Positions 1-8,766 of a DNA stretch of 64,000 nucleotides are shown piece after piece. Within the stretch, counting starts at the first letter, position 1. Every line of letters begins with the position of its first letter. The stretch lies in the NCBI GenBank assembly GCA_039621445.1, contig CP154957.1, positions 16,438,595 through 16,502,594 of the forward strand, given 5' to 3'. This stretch comes from Euglena gracilis. Lineage: Eukaryota; Euglenida; Euglenophyceae; Euglenales. Position numbers and translations under genes: made by a program. Under the pieces are notes generated by a model. It saw only the letters and a program-made list of their open reading frames with translations, searched no databases and was not told where the DNA came from.

Positions 1-515
1 GCACACACAAGGGGATTTTGTTATCTTAGCAGGGGGGGGTCCGGGGGGGGGCGGCCCCCCCCCCCCCCGGAAGAGGCCGTAGGCAGACTAAGTTAGCACA
101 AAGGGAGTTTGGGGGGGTGCGTTTTGGCCATCCTTGTCTTGCACACACAAGGGGATTTTGTTATTTTAGCGGGGGGGGTCCGGGGGGGGCGGCAGCCCCC
201 CCCGGAGGAGGCCGTAGGCCGACTAAGGTTGCACAAAGGGAGCTGGTTGGGTGGTGCGTTTTGGCCATACTTGCCTTGCATACACAAGGGGATTTTGTTA
301 TCTTAGCGGGGGCGGTCCGGGGGGGGCGGCAGCCCCCCCCGGAGGAGGCCGTAGGCCGACTAAGTTAGCACAAAGGGAGTTTGTTGGGGGGCGCGTTTTG
401 GCCAGCCTTGCCAAGGGGATTTTGTTATCTTAGGGGGGGGGTCCGGGGGGGGGGGGGGCGCAGCCCCCCCCGGAGGAGGCCGTAGGCCGACTAGGTTAGC
501 ACAAAGGGGGTCCGG
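1..515. repeat. Four tandem copies of a ~138-bp unit
   Basis: Direct repeats begin near 1, 141 and 279, with a shortened fourth copy from about 411. Each copy holds a CACACAAGGGGATTTTG segment, a G run, a C run, GGAGGAGGCCGTAGGC and GCACAAAGGGAG. Copies differ mainly in homopolymer length and a short deletion in copy four. The array probably continues left of the window. Open frames here are Gly/Pro-rich products of the repeat and are not credible genes. Confidence 0.85.
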
Positions 516-663
516 GGGGCGCGTTTTTCATTTTTTTTCCATATGGGATGTTTTTTGACAGTTTCAAGGTGATTCCAATGTGTTTCCATCCTTTTTGAGT
601 CAAATTTGCCGAACCAAATTTTGAGGGGGGGGGGGTTTAAATTTTCTAAAAAGGGGTGGTAAT

Positions 664-801
664 GCGGTTGATTGGAGGTCGGGCCGACCTGGTCGGCCCG
701 ACCTCCAATGGTCGATAGGCCGTAGCCAATGGTCGGCCCGACCTAGGTCGGCCCGACCATGGTCGGTACGACCTCCGGGATCGTCATAGCCAATCATCCG
801 C
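664..801. repeat. Foldback repeat, GGTCGGGCCGACC family, copy 1
   Basis: Imperfect inverted ends (GCGGTTGATTGG and CCAATCATCCGC) enclose several nested palindromes of the type AGGTCGGGCCGACCT. The left flank (G run, then TTTAAATTTTCTAAAAAGGG) and right flank (CGGAGCCA) are shared with the copies at 991 and 7331, so the mobile unit is larger than the palindromes. No coding capacity is visible. Confidence 0.75.
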
Positions 802-990
802 ACGGAGCCAGGTCGACTTGCACCCGAAAAGGGGTTGGTGGATAAAAGGGGTTTATTTTGTTAATGAAAGGGGTTGGCAGATAAAAGGGGTTTTTTTCAT
901 TTTTTTAATTAAATTTTTACCTCACTTAACAATTGACCTATTCAAACGAGGGGGGGGGGGCTTAATTTTCCAAAAGGTGGGGGGGGTAAT

Positions 991-1128
991 GCGGATTTCT
1001 GGGGGTCGGGCCGACCAGGTCGGCCCGACCCCCAGAGGTCGGTATCCCACCAACAGGGGTCGGGCCGACCACAGGTCGGGCCGACCAGGTCGGCATCACC
1101 CCCAGGATGAGCACCCCCAGGAATCCGC
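991..1128. repeat. Foldback repeat, GGTCGGGCCGACC family, copy 2
   Basis: Ends are GCGGATTTCTGGGGG and CCCCCAGGAATCCGC. The interior has GGTCGGGCCGACC and its reverse-orientation partner. It overlaps the first codons of the PHD-like ORF at 1107, so the repeat may supply the 5' part of that reading frame. Confidence 0.75.
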
Positions 1129-1358
1129 ACGGAGCCAGCACGGCGAACATTCCATCCGTTTTTCCCTTGCCTTCCCCTGCGGACTGTCCGTTGTGTGGGG
1201 TGTGCAGTGTTCCTATCCCCAAAAAAACGGACTGTCATGACATGCGGGGCGTTCGTTGTGAGCTCTGTGCTGTTTGGTGGCATTGGCGTTGTGCTAACCT
1301 GTGTCACCCGCCCCGTTTCGGGTGGATGTGTGAGGGGTGCCACAAGGCCATGGAGTGA
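1107..1358 (+). CDS. Small PHD-type zinc-finger ORF
   Basis: An 83-codon frame whose second half has the spacing of a PHD (C4HC3) finger: CPLCGVC, then CELC followed by four residues and HWRC, then FGWMCEGC. The same finger layout, including the PPRFG/PPKYG segment before the last Cys pair, occurs at the C terminus of the protein at 3088-3786. The two are therefore relatives and this may be a 5'-truncated or spliced copy. PHD fingers usually bind histone H3 tails; here the role is unknown. The N-terminal 25 residues come from a foldback repeat, so the true start is uncertain and an upstream exon or trans-spliced leader acceptor is possible. Confidence 0.5.
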   Translation: MSTPRNPHGASTANIPSVFPLPSPADCPLCGVCSVPIPKKTDCHDMRGVRCELCAVWWHWRCANLCHPPRFGWMCEGCHKAME

Positions 1359-1540
1359 CATGTGATACCCATTGTTGTGTGATGTGAGTTTTTGTTCCTC
1401 AGCTGCCTTGCAGCTCGCACCACTGTGGTGCACACCGCTATTTGTCACCCTCCTCCGTCTACCGTCCCCTCGTTCCTCAACCTGTCTGCTCGGCAACTGA
1501 GCTATGTTCCCTGTCGCTGTGATTTCCCTGTCCTGCATTT

Positions 1541-1752
1541 GACCAGCAGCAGATTTCAATGGAATGGAAATCGACCGACATAAACGGGCGCCTGAATGGA
1601 AATCGACTGACATTAACGGGCGCCTGAATGGAAATCGACCGACATAAACGGGCGCCTGAATGGAAATCGACCGACATAAACAATTTCAGCCTGAAATCCG
1701 TTAATGTCAGTAGAATTTCAAGACAGGCGTCGGGCCCAGGAAATAGGTTTTT
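1541..1752. repeat. 32-bp tandem array with conserved flanks, copy 1
   Basis: Four units of GAATGGAAATCGACCGACAT...GGGCGCCT at 1562, 1594, 1626 and 1658 give an exact 32-bp period. The left flank (GACCAGCAGCAGATTTCAAT) and the right flank (AATTTCAGCCTGAAATCC through GACAGGCGTCGGGCCCAG) recur almost unchanged around the array at 39549. This is a dispersed element end rather than a simple local expansion. Confidence 0.85.
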
Positions 1753-1860
1753 ATAATAATAATAATAATAATAGAAAATAGGTGTTCAGGGGGCCCCCTT
1801 CGGGGGCCCCCTGGCTGAACACGTTTTCAGGCTGAAATCTGGGCTCAGCCACAATTTGTG
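1750..1860. repeat. TAA microsatellite followed by a GC-rich hairpin
   Basis: About eight TAA units are followed by a hairpin at 1782-1822: GTGTTCAGGGGGCCCCC, loop TTC, and its complement ending CTGAACAC. The next 35 bases (TTTCAGGCTGAAATCTGGGC and GCTCAGCCACAATTTGT) are the same terminal sequence that borders the PHD cassette at 2668-2782. Confidence 0.7.
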
Positions 1861-2430
1861 AGTAGAAAATGCTTTTCATGGCACGTGTGAAAAAAAGACT
1901 TCGAAGCTGCAGAGTTTAAATAAGACGTTTTTTCTATAAAAAACCTTTTAAAAAAATTTTCCCCCAAACCCTCCATGAGGTTTTTTTTGTTTTTTTTCTT
2001 CAAAAAAAACATATTTTTTCTTGGGGGGTGCTACCCCCGTGACCCCCCCCCCCCCGTTACACCCCCGTGACCCCCCGTGACCCGAGAATCGATCCTTCGC
2101 CATTCTTTTTTTAAAGCATTTTTTAAAAGAATCTTGTCCCCTAAAAGAAGTGCCAAAAACTGGTGCATTTCCACACCCAAAACGGAATTTTGGCAAAAAT
2201 GGCCCAAACTTCATCCCAAAAACGTGTTGGTCAAGAAAATTCTAACAAAATTCCCTTTCAAAAAATGACCAATTTTATCACGATGCAACGGCATGGACGT
2301 TGCCTCCCGACTACCTGCAAAGTGGCACACTTCCCCCATGCCCCCCCCCCCCCACCCCGCGGCCCCCCCATGACCCCCCCCACCCCGCGGCCCGCACCAC
2401 CCCCTTAGGCCCCGGGCGGAATATTGGCCA
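1861..2430. other. Non-genic low-complexity stretch
   Basis: A/T homopolymers, C tracts and a short direct repeat of CCCCGTGACCCC near 2035-2083. No credible gene or RNA was seen. Confidence 0.5.
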
Positions 2431-2650
2431 TGGTAGTTCTGGAGGTCGGGCCGACCTAGGTCGGCCCGACCTCTGGAGGTCGACAGAAATGGCCACTGTA
2501 CCGCATTACCCCCCCCCCTTTTTCAAAGGACTTTTGACTATAGGTCGGGCCGACCTGGTCGGCCCGACCTGTTTGGGTTACCGACCATATGGTCGGCCCG
2601 ACCAATTGGAGGTCGGGCCGACCACATGGTCGATAGAAACGACCTCAATG
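2431..2650. repeat. Foldback repeat, GGTCGGGCCGACC family, inverted copy
   Basis: Two clusters of GGTCGGGCCGACC-type palindromes with ACCGCATTACCCCCCC at 2500-2517, which is the reverse complement of the GGGGGTAATGCGG left end of copies 1 and 2. The family therefore lies in both orientations. Confidence 0.7.
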
Positions 2651-2667
2651 GTTTTCCTTTTCTATAC

Positions 2668-2782
2668 ACAAATTGTGGCTGAGCCCAGATTTCAGCCTGA
2701 AAACGTGTTCAGCCAGGGGGCCCCCGAAGGGGGCCCCCTGAACACGTTTTCAGGCTGAAATCTGGGCTCAGCCACAATTTGT
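2668..2782. repeat. 115-bp near-perfect inverted repeat bordering the PHD cassette
   Basis: Arms run from ACAAATTGTGGCTGAGCCC to its complement GGGCTCAGCCACAATTTGT. They pass through TTTCAGCCTGAAAACGTG and close on a GGGGGCCCCCGAAGGGGGCC core. It would form a stem of about 50 bp in RNA or single-stranded DNA. Confidence 0.85.
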
Positions 2783-2889
2783 TTAAAAACGTGTTCAGAG
2801 CCCGCCAAATGCCTGCCCTGAAATTCGTGGTCATGATTCACGCAAGGGGTCAAAAACGCGAATTTGTGAAATTCGGACCCAAAAAACGG

Positions 2890-3035
2890 CGCCCTCATTG
2901 AAAACGTGCCTGAACACAGATGCCTTCACTGAAAACGTGTCATTGCCACAAATGCCTTAATGGAAAACGTGCCTGACCACAGATGCCTTCACTGAAAACG
3001 TGTCATTGCCACAAATGCCCTCATTGAAAACGTGT
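2890..3035. repeat. 31-32-bp subterminal tandem repeat, left
   Basis: GAAAACGTG recurs at 2900, 2931, 2963, 2994 and 3026. Units alternate ACACAGATGCCTTCACT and ATTGCCACAAATGCCTTAAT around it. It lies immediately upstream of the PHD gene. Confidence 0.85.
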
Positions 3036-3087
3036 CACCCCCCCCTTCTTTTTTTCTTTTTTTCCTTTTTCCCGCAGCCCTGCCAAT

Positions 3088-3786
3088 ATGGCCAAACGCA
3101 CGGCAAACTTTGTGAATGGTCTTTTGCCACCTCCCCCTAGGACGGAACTGTTCCTGGCTGCTCTCGCGGTATACCAGCAAGATGCCAAGAAGCCGAAGGT
3201 TGACCCCCTTCATGGCACCTTGCTGGCACAGGGCAACACAAAGAAAAAGTCCGGCTCCGTGGGTGCAGAGCTTGCTGCTGTTGCCAACTGTTTGGAGTTC
3301 GCCAAACTGTGTCAACATCGGCAAGCCTCTTATCCTGAGCTGGATGCTTTCTTTGTTGCCTGGACGGGATGGGAGCTGGAACCCAGCCTGTTGTTCGATG
3401 AGGCGAGCGTCATCGAACAATGTGTGGCTCAACGTGAGCAGCAGTCGGGAACTTTGTTCGTTTCAGGGAATCGTTCGGCAACCTCTTTTCAGACATACGT
3501 GAATGCCGTCGCTCGGGCATTCCGCAAAACAACGACCGAGGGAGTAGTGTTGCCTTCCTCAGAGCACCAATTCCCCCACTTCGTGCCTCGTGCTGTGTCC
3601 CGACTGCCTATAAAACAGGAGAAATGTGGTTTTTGTGGTGTTGCCATTCCGATAAATCCAAATTGTGTGGAGCTGAACAAAGTTGTCTGTGACGCCTGCG
3701 GTTTGGCATATCATTTTCATTGCCAAGATTTGCGGCGGCCACCAAAGTATGGCTCTTTTTTGTGTAAAGCCTGTCGTGTGCCGTGA
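3088..3786 (+). CDS. PHD-finger protein of the cassette (232 aa)
   Basis: Intact reading frame starting MAKRTANFVNGLLPPPP after a pyrimidine-rich tract ending in GCAG (3044-3076), a plausible splice or trans-splice acceptor. Residues 1-175 have no recognised fold. The segment SATSFQTYVNAVARAFRK loosely recalls the helical DNA-binding part of tyrosine recombinases, but no catalytic residues follow. The C-terminal 55 residues form a PHD-type finger: KCGFC, then about 20 residues, then VCDACGLAYHFHC and FLCKAC. The position between matching 31-32-bp repeats and inverted ends says it travels with the element. It could act as a chromatin reader for target choice; that is inference. Base composition is balanced and codon use is gene-like, unlike the flanks. 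Confidence 0.75.
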   Translation: MAKRTANFVNGLLPPPPRTELFLAALAVYQQDAKKPKVDPLHGTLLAQGNTKKKSGSVGAELAAVANCLEFAKLCQHRQASYPELDAFFVAWTGWELEPSLLFDEASVIEQCVAQREQQSGTLFVSGNRSATSFQTYVNAVARAFRKTTTEGVVLPSSEHQFPHFVPRAVSRLPIKQEKCGFCGVAIPINPNCVELNKVVCDACGLAYHFHCQDLRRPPKYGSFLCKACRVP

Positions 3787-3889
3787 TTTTCGCCCCTTCC
3801 CTGTCGTTGTGCCCCGCCTCACCCGTTGAGGACCACCCGGCCTCTCAACCGCACGCCGATTTTTCATGATAGCGATTTTCGTTTCTTGC

Positions 3890-4000
3890 TGGGGGTTGCC
3901 ACAGATGCCCTCACTGAAAACGTGCCTGAACACAGATGCCTTCACTGAAAACGTGTCATTGCCACAAATGCCCTCATTGAAAACGTGTTCATGACCACGA
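3890..4000. repeat. 31-32-bp subterminal tandem repeat, right
   Basis: Same unit and same orientation as the array at 2890-3035 (GAAAACGTGCCTGAACACAG, GAAAACGTGTCATTGCCACA). It runs straight into the right inverted end of the cassette. Confidence 0.85.
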
Positions 4001-4220
4001 ATTTCAGGGCAGGCATTTGGCGGGCTGAACACGTTTTTAAAAGCATCCAAAACCTTGGCCAAACCCTGTGGAGCATAAAAAGCGCAATTTTAGCACAAAA
4101 GGAATTCCTGATGGCATCAACCTATGGTAAAAAGAATTTCTGACGTTATTTGAAGGAGTAGGGTTAGGGTTACGATTCTTATCCAAACAGCAGAACATTT
4201 CCCGCTCAACGTTGTTAGAT

Positions 4221-4382
4221 TGGTCTCTACAAGGTACCCAGCGAACCCAAAGAGCCGCCCAACTAGGGTTAAAAACATGGGGGACCCGAGCGAGGCGCCG
4301 AAGGCGCCGAGCGAGGGTCCCCCCATGTGTATTAACCCTAGTTGGGCGGCTCTTTGGGGTAGCTGGTACCTTGTAGGGGCCA
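4221..4382. repeat. Long inverted repeat with palindromic loop
   Basis: Arms of about 65 bp begin TGGTCTCTACAAGGTACC and end GGTACCTTGTAGGGGCCA. They contain AGAGCCGCCCAACTAGGGTT and its complement. The loop is CGAGCGAGGCGCCGAAGGCG followed by CCGAGCGAG, itself a palindrome. No ORF is present. The shape matches the 38499-38602 hairpin, whose loop is also a CGCTCG-rich sequence. Confidence 0.85.
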
Positions 4383-4442
4383 ATTTATCACGTTTCTGAA
4401 CAGCCGGCTACAAACATCAAAAAATTTTCTGGCCTCTACTAC

Positions 4443-5328
4443 AAAAAAGAGGTGGCGGACGCCGGGCTTTGGACAGAACCGGCGTCCGCCACCTCTTGTT
4501 TAAGCCGGCGTTTTAGAGACGCCGGGCTCAGGACAGAACCGGCGTCCCCAACCTTCGGCCAAAGGACACTCCCAGGACCAATCTCCGACCACTGATCTGC
4601 AATGTCACACCACTTTGCACTTCACCAAATTCCGGCGATCGCGAGGGTATTTCTGGCTGTGTCAATCGTCAAGGTATAAAATCACCCCTCAATTGAAAGC
4701 TCTTTTCAGACGACTGGCGATCACCACCAAATTCAGCCACGTCGCCTGGAGCTCTTATTTTCTGTCAGTGGGGAATCCTAATTTCACAACTCTGGTGCCC
4801 CCCCAAGGCCCTCAGGTCGTTGATTCGAAGAGGAAAAACGTTTCTGTAGGGTTTATTCAGCATCTTAAACCAAAAATCACTGAAAATTACCACAAATTTC
4901 GACTCAGATTCTGGCCGATCCGACCATCGCGAGCGTATCTCGGGCTGCGTGCAACGTTAGGGTACCAAGTTACCCCTCGATCGAAAGCTCTTTTCAACAG
5001 ACGACCAGCGGTGCTCATCAGATCTTTCCATGCTGCACGGTGCTCTATTTCCAAATCTGGGCCGATTTTCACGAGATTTGGATATCCACCCCACTCGTCC
5101 CCAGATGGCAAAATTCATTGTCCTTGATGGTTGAAACACTCATACCAGCACCTTAGGGCCACTTTTGGGCACTTTTGGTGACATTTTTAGGAATGAAAAT
5201 CGGACGCCGGGCTTTGGACAGAACCGGCGTTCCTAACGCCGGGCTTTAGGACAGAACCGGCGTCCGGAAAGCCCGTGGGGGGGGACGCCGGTTCTGTCCT
5301 GAGCCCGGCGTCTCAAACGCCGGCTTAG
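4443..5328. mobile_element. Non-autonomous element with GC-rich inverted ends
   Basis: Left end 4502-4550 (TAAGCCGGCG, then GACGCCGGGCTCAGGACAGA, then ACCGGCGTCCCC) and right end ending at 5328 (GGGACGCCGGTTCTGTCC ... AACGCCGGCTTA) are inverted copies of about 48 bp. Extra palindromes of CGCCGGGCTTTGGACAG type sit just outside on the left and just inside on the right. The interior holds a diverged duplication, about 4620-4760 against 4910-5055, both with GAAAGCTCTTTTCA. A solo end of this family lies at 9163-9190. No transposase is present. Confidence 0.65.
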
Positions 5329-5349
5329 TGTGGTACACCAAGGTTGTCA

Positions 5350-5515
5350 TTTTGTGGTTCACTGTGGACACCATAAAATTTTTTGTGGTTCACCTGTGGA
5401 CACCAAAAAATTTTTTGTGGTTCACTTGTGGACACCAAAAAAATTTTTGTGGTTCACCTGTGGACACCAAAGTAATATTTGTGGTTCACATGTGGACACC
5501 AAAAAATTTACCACC
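5350..5515. repeat. 32-bp tandem repeat, TGTGGTTCACCTGTGGACAC type, left
   Basis: TGGTTCAC occurs at 5355, 5386, 5418, 5450 and 5482, so the period is 31-32 bp. Units are joined by A/T runs (CCAAAAAATTTTT). Confidence 0.9.
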
Positions 5516-6945
5516 GCCTGCTGACATTTGCATCATTTTCTCATCAACAGCAATGAAACAATCTTCTTTGAACATATTTGACTCAGGCGGCGTAAGTTGG
5601 CCAAAAATTCTGGTGCTCTAAAAACAGAAGAGGAAGCGGAAAACCACTTCCAAAAAAGGGTCATATTTTCGATTTTTTTTGAAGAGGTTCTGATTTTGGC
5701 CAATTCCAGTGGACGTTTGGCTCACAGTGAAGGAGACCTATACAATCGAAAACAGACCTAAAAAGGCCAACTTATTTTCGAATTCTAGTAAAATCAACAA
5801 AACCAATCAAAAAATTCATGAACAGGAGGAACCGACAAAAACAAGCGTTGTTTCTGCTGCCATAGGCCCCGAAGGAACGAAACAGAAAAATTAAAAAATG
5901 GAAGCGGTAAATATTGCATTCCGCTGCAAAAGAAGGAGATATACAACAAAAACTGAACACAATGAATCATACAGAATGTAATGTAAAAATGTGCATAATG
6001 TTTGCACACCAAAAAGGAAGCGGAAAACCGCTTTGAAAGAATCCGTAACAAAAATAGTATGAATTCAAATGATCAACAATGATCACCAAACGATATTCCA
6101 ATCCCAATAACAACGAAGAACGTTAACATTTATGAATTTATGAAGATAACAGAAACTGAACAAACTGAACAGAAATTGAATGTCATTATCCAAAGTGCAT
6201 CATGCAAACACGTCAAACCTCGTGGAGACAATTGCACGATTTACGAAGGGTAGAACAGGCGAAACGATACAGACCTTCTGTTCATTTCCCCGTGCTCCAC
6301 CTGGAAGGAAGGACATTTCGACATGACATTGGCGTAAAACCTGCAAAAAACAGAGCAAATATGAAGCGGTTATCCGCTTCCTCAGGCTGACATAATACTT
6401 TTTTAACTATCTCATAGTGCCAAACTGCAAAAACTAGAATGAGGCTGACACTTGCCCTTCTGAATGGAAAACTATACTGAATGTGGTATTTCATTGAATG
6501 GTCAAGTTGAAGATCTGACACCACAGCAATGAAGTGGCTTTCCGGCTCCTACCTCAAAACAAAGCACATGGCATTGATTTTTCAGGCACTTTTTCAGGCA
6601 TTGAGGCACTCGGCACTCAACTGACATCCCACAATGCCCCAGAACGCTCTCAATGTCCGCAGCCATGCCAAAGCCCCACGATAATGTCGCGTGTTTCTGT
6701 TTCCATGAAGCGGAATTCCGCTTCATGGACGCCAGTACTTAACTTTTTGATGGTATCCTTGTTGGGTAAGTTGTCTATACAGCACGTCTGCTTGAACTCT
6801 CGATAGCAATCTGTCCAATTTCAACTGCCATGCTTCGTGGATTGAGCCGGGGCCAATGCTCACAATGTGGCTGAGGTGTCTAAAGATAAATCTGCCTTTA
6901 GGTGTAAAGTTCTACTTTTTTTCGATCCTCAATCAATTTTTGTGG

Positions 6946-7100
6946 ACCACAAAATGTTTTGTGGACAGCACAAAAATTTTTGTGGTTCACCTGTGGACAC
7001 CCAAAAATTTTTTGTGGTTCACCTGTGGACACCAAAAAAAATTTTGTGGTTCACCTGTGGACACCAGAAAAAATTTTGTGGTTCACACGTCTTTTGTGAA
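6946..7100. repeat. 32-bp tandem repeat, TGTGGTTCACCTGTGGACAC type, right
   Basis: Same unit and orientation as 5350-5515, about four copies, ending near the right inverted end of the 5326-7110 element. Confidence 0.9.
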
Positions 7101-7330
7101 CCACACTAAATGAATGTCTGGTTGGGGTTTGGGCATTACACCAAAGGAATTTTTGTCATTGGCCATGGATCTCACCTGATTTAGCCATTTTTCACAATTT
7201 TTTTGAATTTGGGACGTTTTTTGACGTTTCTAAGGACATTCCGATGGGTTTACGTTCATTTCGAATTGAAATAAGAGAATCAAATTTTTGAGGGGGGGGG
7301 GCTTAAAAATTAAAAATGGGGGGGGGGTAT

Positions 7331-7470
7331 TGCGGATTATTGGAGGTCGGGCCGACCAGGTCGGCCCGACCTCCAGAGGTCGATAAGCCATGGCCAATGG
7401 TCGGCCCGACCTAGGTCGGCCCGACCTAGGTCAGCCCGACCTCCAGAAGTAGCATGGCCAGGAATCCGCA
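7331..7470. repeat. Foldback repeat, GGTCGGGCCGACC family, copy 4
   Basis: Ends TGCGGATT and AATCCGCA are perfect inverted repeats. The interior is GGTCGGGCCGACC, GGTCGGCCCGACC and close variants. Left and right flanks match copies 1 and 2. Confidence 0.8.
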
Positions 7471-8463
7471 AGGAGCCACCCCCTTAAAAAAAAACATTGT
7501 TTTTTTGTTTCAAAAAAAAGCCGTTTTTTAATTATTTTTTTCATCTGTCTCGGGGGGGGTTGGAAGTGGGGGGGGGGTCCCAGGAGGCGGGGGGTTGGAA
7601 CTGTACAGGGGGGGGGGTCCCAAGGTTTGACCAACTGTACTGCCTTGTCCCCCCCTTCCTCCATCCAGCCCCAGCTGTGTTTTTTTGCATTCAAAAATCT
7701 CGTTGTGCTCACCTGGACCCCTTTCACAGGTTTTCAGATGTCTTCGGAGCTTTTCATTGCCCAGACCACAGATTCACTTCCACCCAACGACCAATTTTTT
7801 TGCACTTCACACCAGATGTGTTTGCAATGTCTGCACTTGGCACCCTCACCCCCCCCAAAGTGCCCCCCAGATTGGCTCTTTTGGGTTGACACAAAACATC
7901 CCCCCCCCCCTAATTGGCCCGGGGTTTTCGTCTCCCCCCCAGATTGGCCCTCCTGCCCAGATAACATTGACCCCCCCGAGATTGTTCCCCCCAGATTGGC
8001 CCTTTCAGGGTCTGGGGCCTTCTGGTGAGGGCATTTGTTTTCACTTTCTGTCAAAAACATCTGCACTCTCTTTTTGCAATTTTCAGAGTTTTTTTTTTGC
8101 GCTTGGATCTGGTGTTTTGCACAGTTGCCCTTTGAACTTCAGTCGGAATGGATCCTTTCCATTGGTGCAGTGTGAGGCTTTTTTGAACAAGTGCAAATTG
8201 GGGCAAGTGCAAATACAGCTGCATATGAAGGCCACAAGCAAAACTGACAGTCGGGGCAAAAACAGGCATGGACAAAATTTCAGGCGCAAGTGTGATGCCA
8301 CTGTGATCTGACCTGGTGGGTTTTCGAGGGTAGGTTGGTTTTCAAGGGTTTTCAGCCTGGGTTTTGGGTGGGTGGGTGGGTGGGTTGGCGGAACTCCTAG
8401 GGTGGGAATTGTGGGTGGGTTTCAAAAAAATTGGGTGGGTGACAGAATTCACTGAGTGAATCT
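7471..8463. other. Non-genic stretch upstream of the phosphorylase-like gene
   Basis: Contains C/G tracts, three near copies of CCCCCCAGATTGGCCCT (about 7860-8000) and a GGGT microsatellite (8365-8390). An in-frame TGA lies just upstream of the gene's ATG, followed by CAG, so a spliced-leader or cis-splice acceptor close to 8445 is plausible. No promoter motif was recognised. Confidence 0.5.
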
Positions 8464-8766
8464 ATGGCCCAGACGCCATATGTCAAGGGACCTTCCAAGA
8501 TTTTTGGTGAGTACCTCAACGCAAATGGCGAGAGCTGGTACAAGATTGCTCAGTACGACAAGATGCAGCCATTCTTTGTGTCCCTTGTGAGTGCGTCCAA
8601 CTTCTGGCTGTACGCCAGCTCCAATGGCGGCTTGAGTTGTGGGCGAGTCAGTGCTGAGCATTCCGTGTTCCCTTATTACACAGTCGATAAGATCCATGAC
8701 GAGCACCCCACCACTGGACCAAAGACGGCTCTCATCGTGGAAAAAGATGGGAAAAGCTACCTTTGG
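8464..8766 (+). CDS. Exon 1 (residues 1-101)
   Basis: Starts MAQTPYVKGPSKIFGEYLNA and carries the N-terminal sandwich-domain motifs FFVSLVSASNFWLY and VFPYYTVDKIHD. It ends in CTTTGG (Leu-Trp). Intron 1 (8767-9449) is nonconventional: GAT-CAG at its start and CTG-GTTAC at its end. Joining gives LWEPF. Intron termini CAGGGTTGTTTTG and CAGGGATGTCTTG are imperfect inverted repeats. Confidence 0.85.

Larger units (their letters stand above)
2668..4038 (+). mobile_element. Putative transposon-like cassette carrying a PHD-finger gene
   Basis: Inverted ends of about 50 bp are visible. The left end (2785-2836) reads from AAAAACGTGTTCAG through GCCAAATGCCTGCCCTGAAA to GTGGTCATGA. The right end (3989-4038) is its complement, closing with GGCGGGCTGAACACGTTTTT. 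Between them lie 31-32-bp tandem repeats on both sides (about 2890-3035 and 3890-3990) and one intact gene (3088-3786). The only protein is a PHD-finger protein; no transposase was recognised, so mobility is inferred from the ends and from a second, gene-less copy of the left end plus array at 8891-9145. The 2668-2782 hairpin may be part of the element. Confidence 0.6.
5326..7110. mobile_element. Putative 1.8-kb element with TAGTGTGG ends and 32-bp subterminal repeats
   Basis: The left end TTAGTGTGGTACAC and the right end GTGAACCACACTAAATG are inverted. Just inside both ends are tandem 31-32-bp repeats of TGTGGTTCACCTGTGGACAC (see separate entries). The interior (5520-6940) is A+T-rich. It has only short, unconvincing ORFs and four palindromes built on GAAGCGG...CCGCTTC. 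I recognise no transposase; a decayed or non-autonomous element is likely. Confidence 0.55.

Noticed and set aside
1557-1680. 32-bp repeats that look CRISPR-like in length
   Set aside because: Units abut without spacers, similar arrays use other sequences, and the context is eukaryotic with introns.
4155-4175. Telomere-like AGGGTTAGGGTT
   Set aside because: Only two units, next to an inverted repeat whose arm contains the same AGGGTT; another single instance at 55336. No telomeric array.
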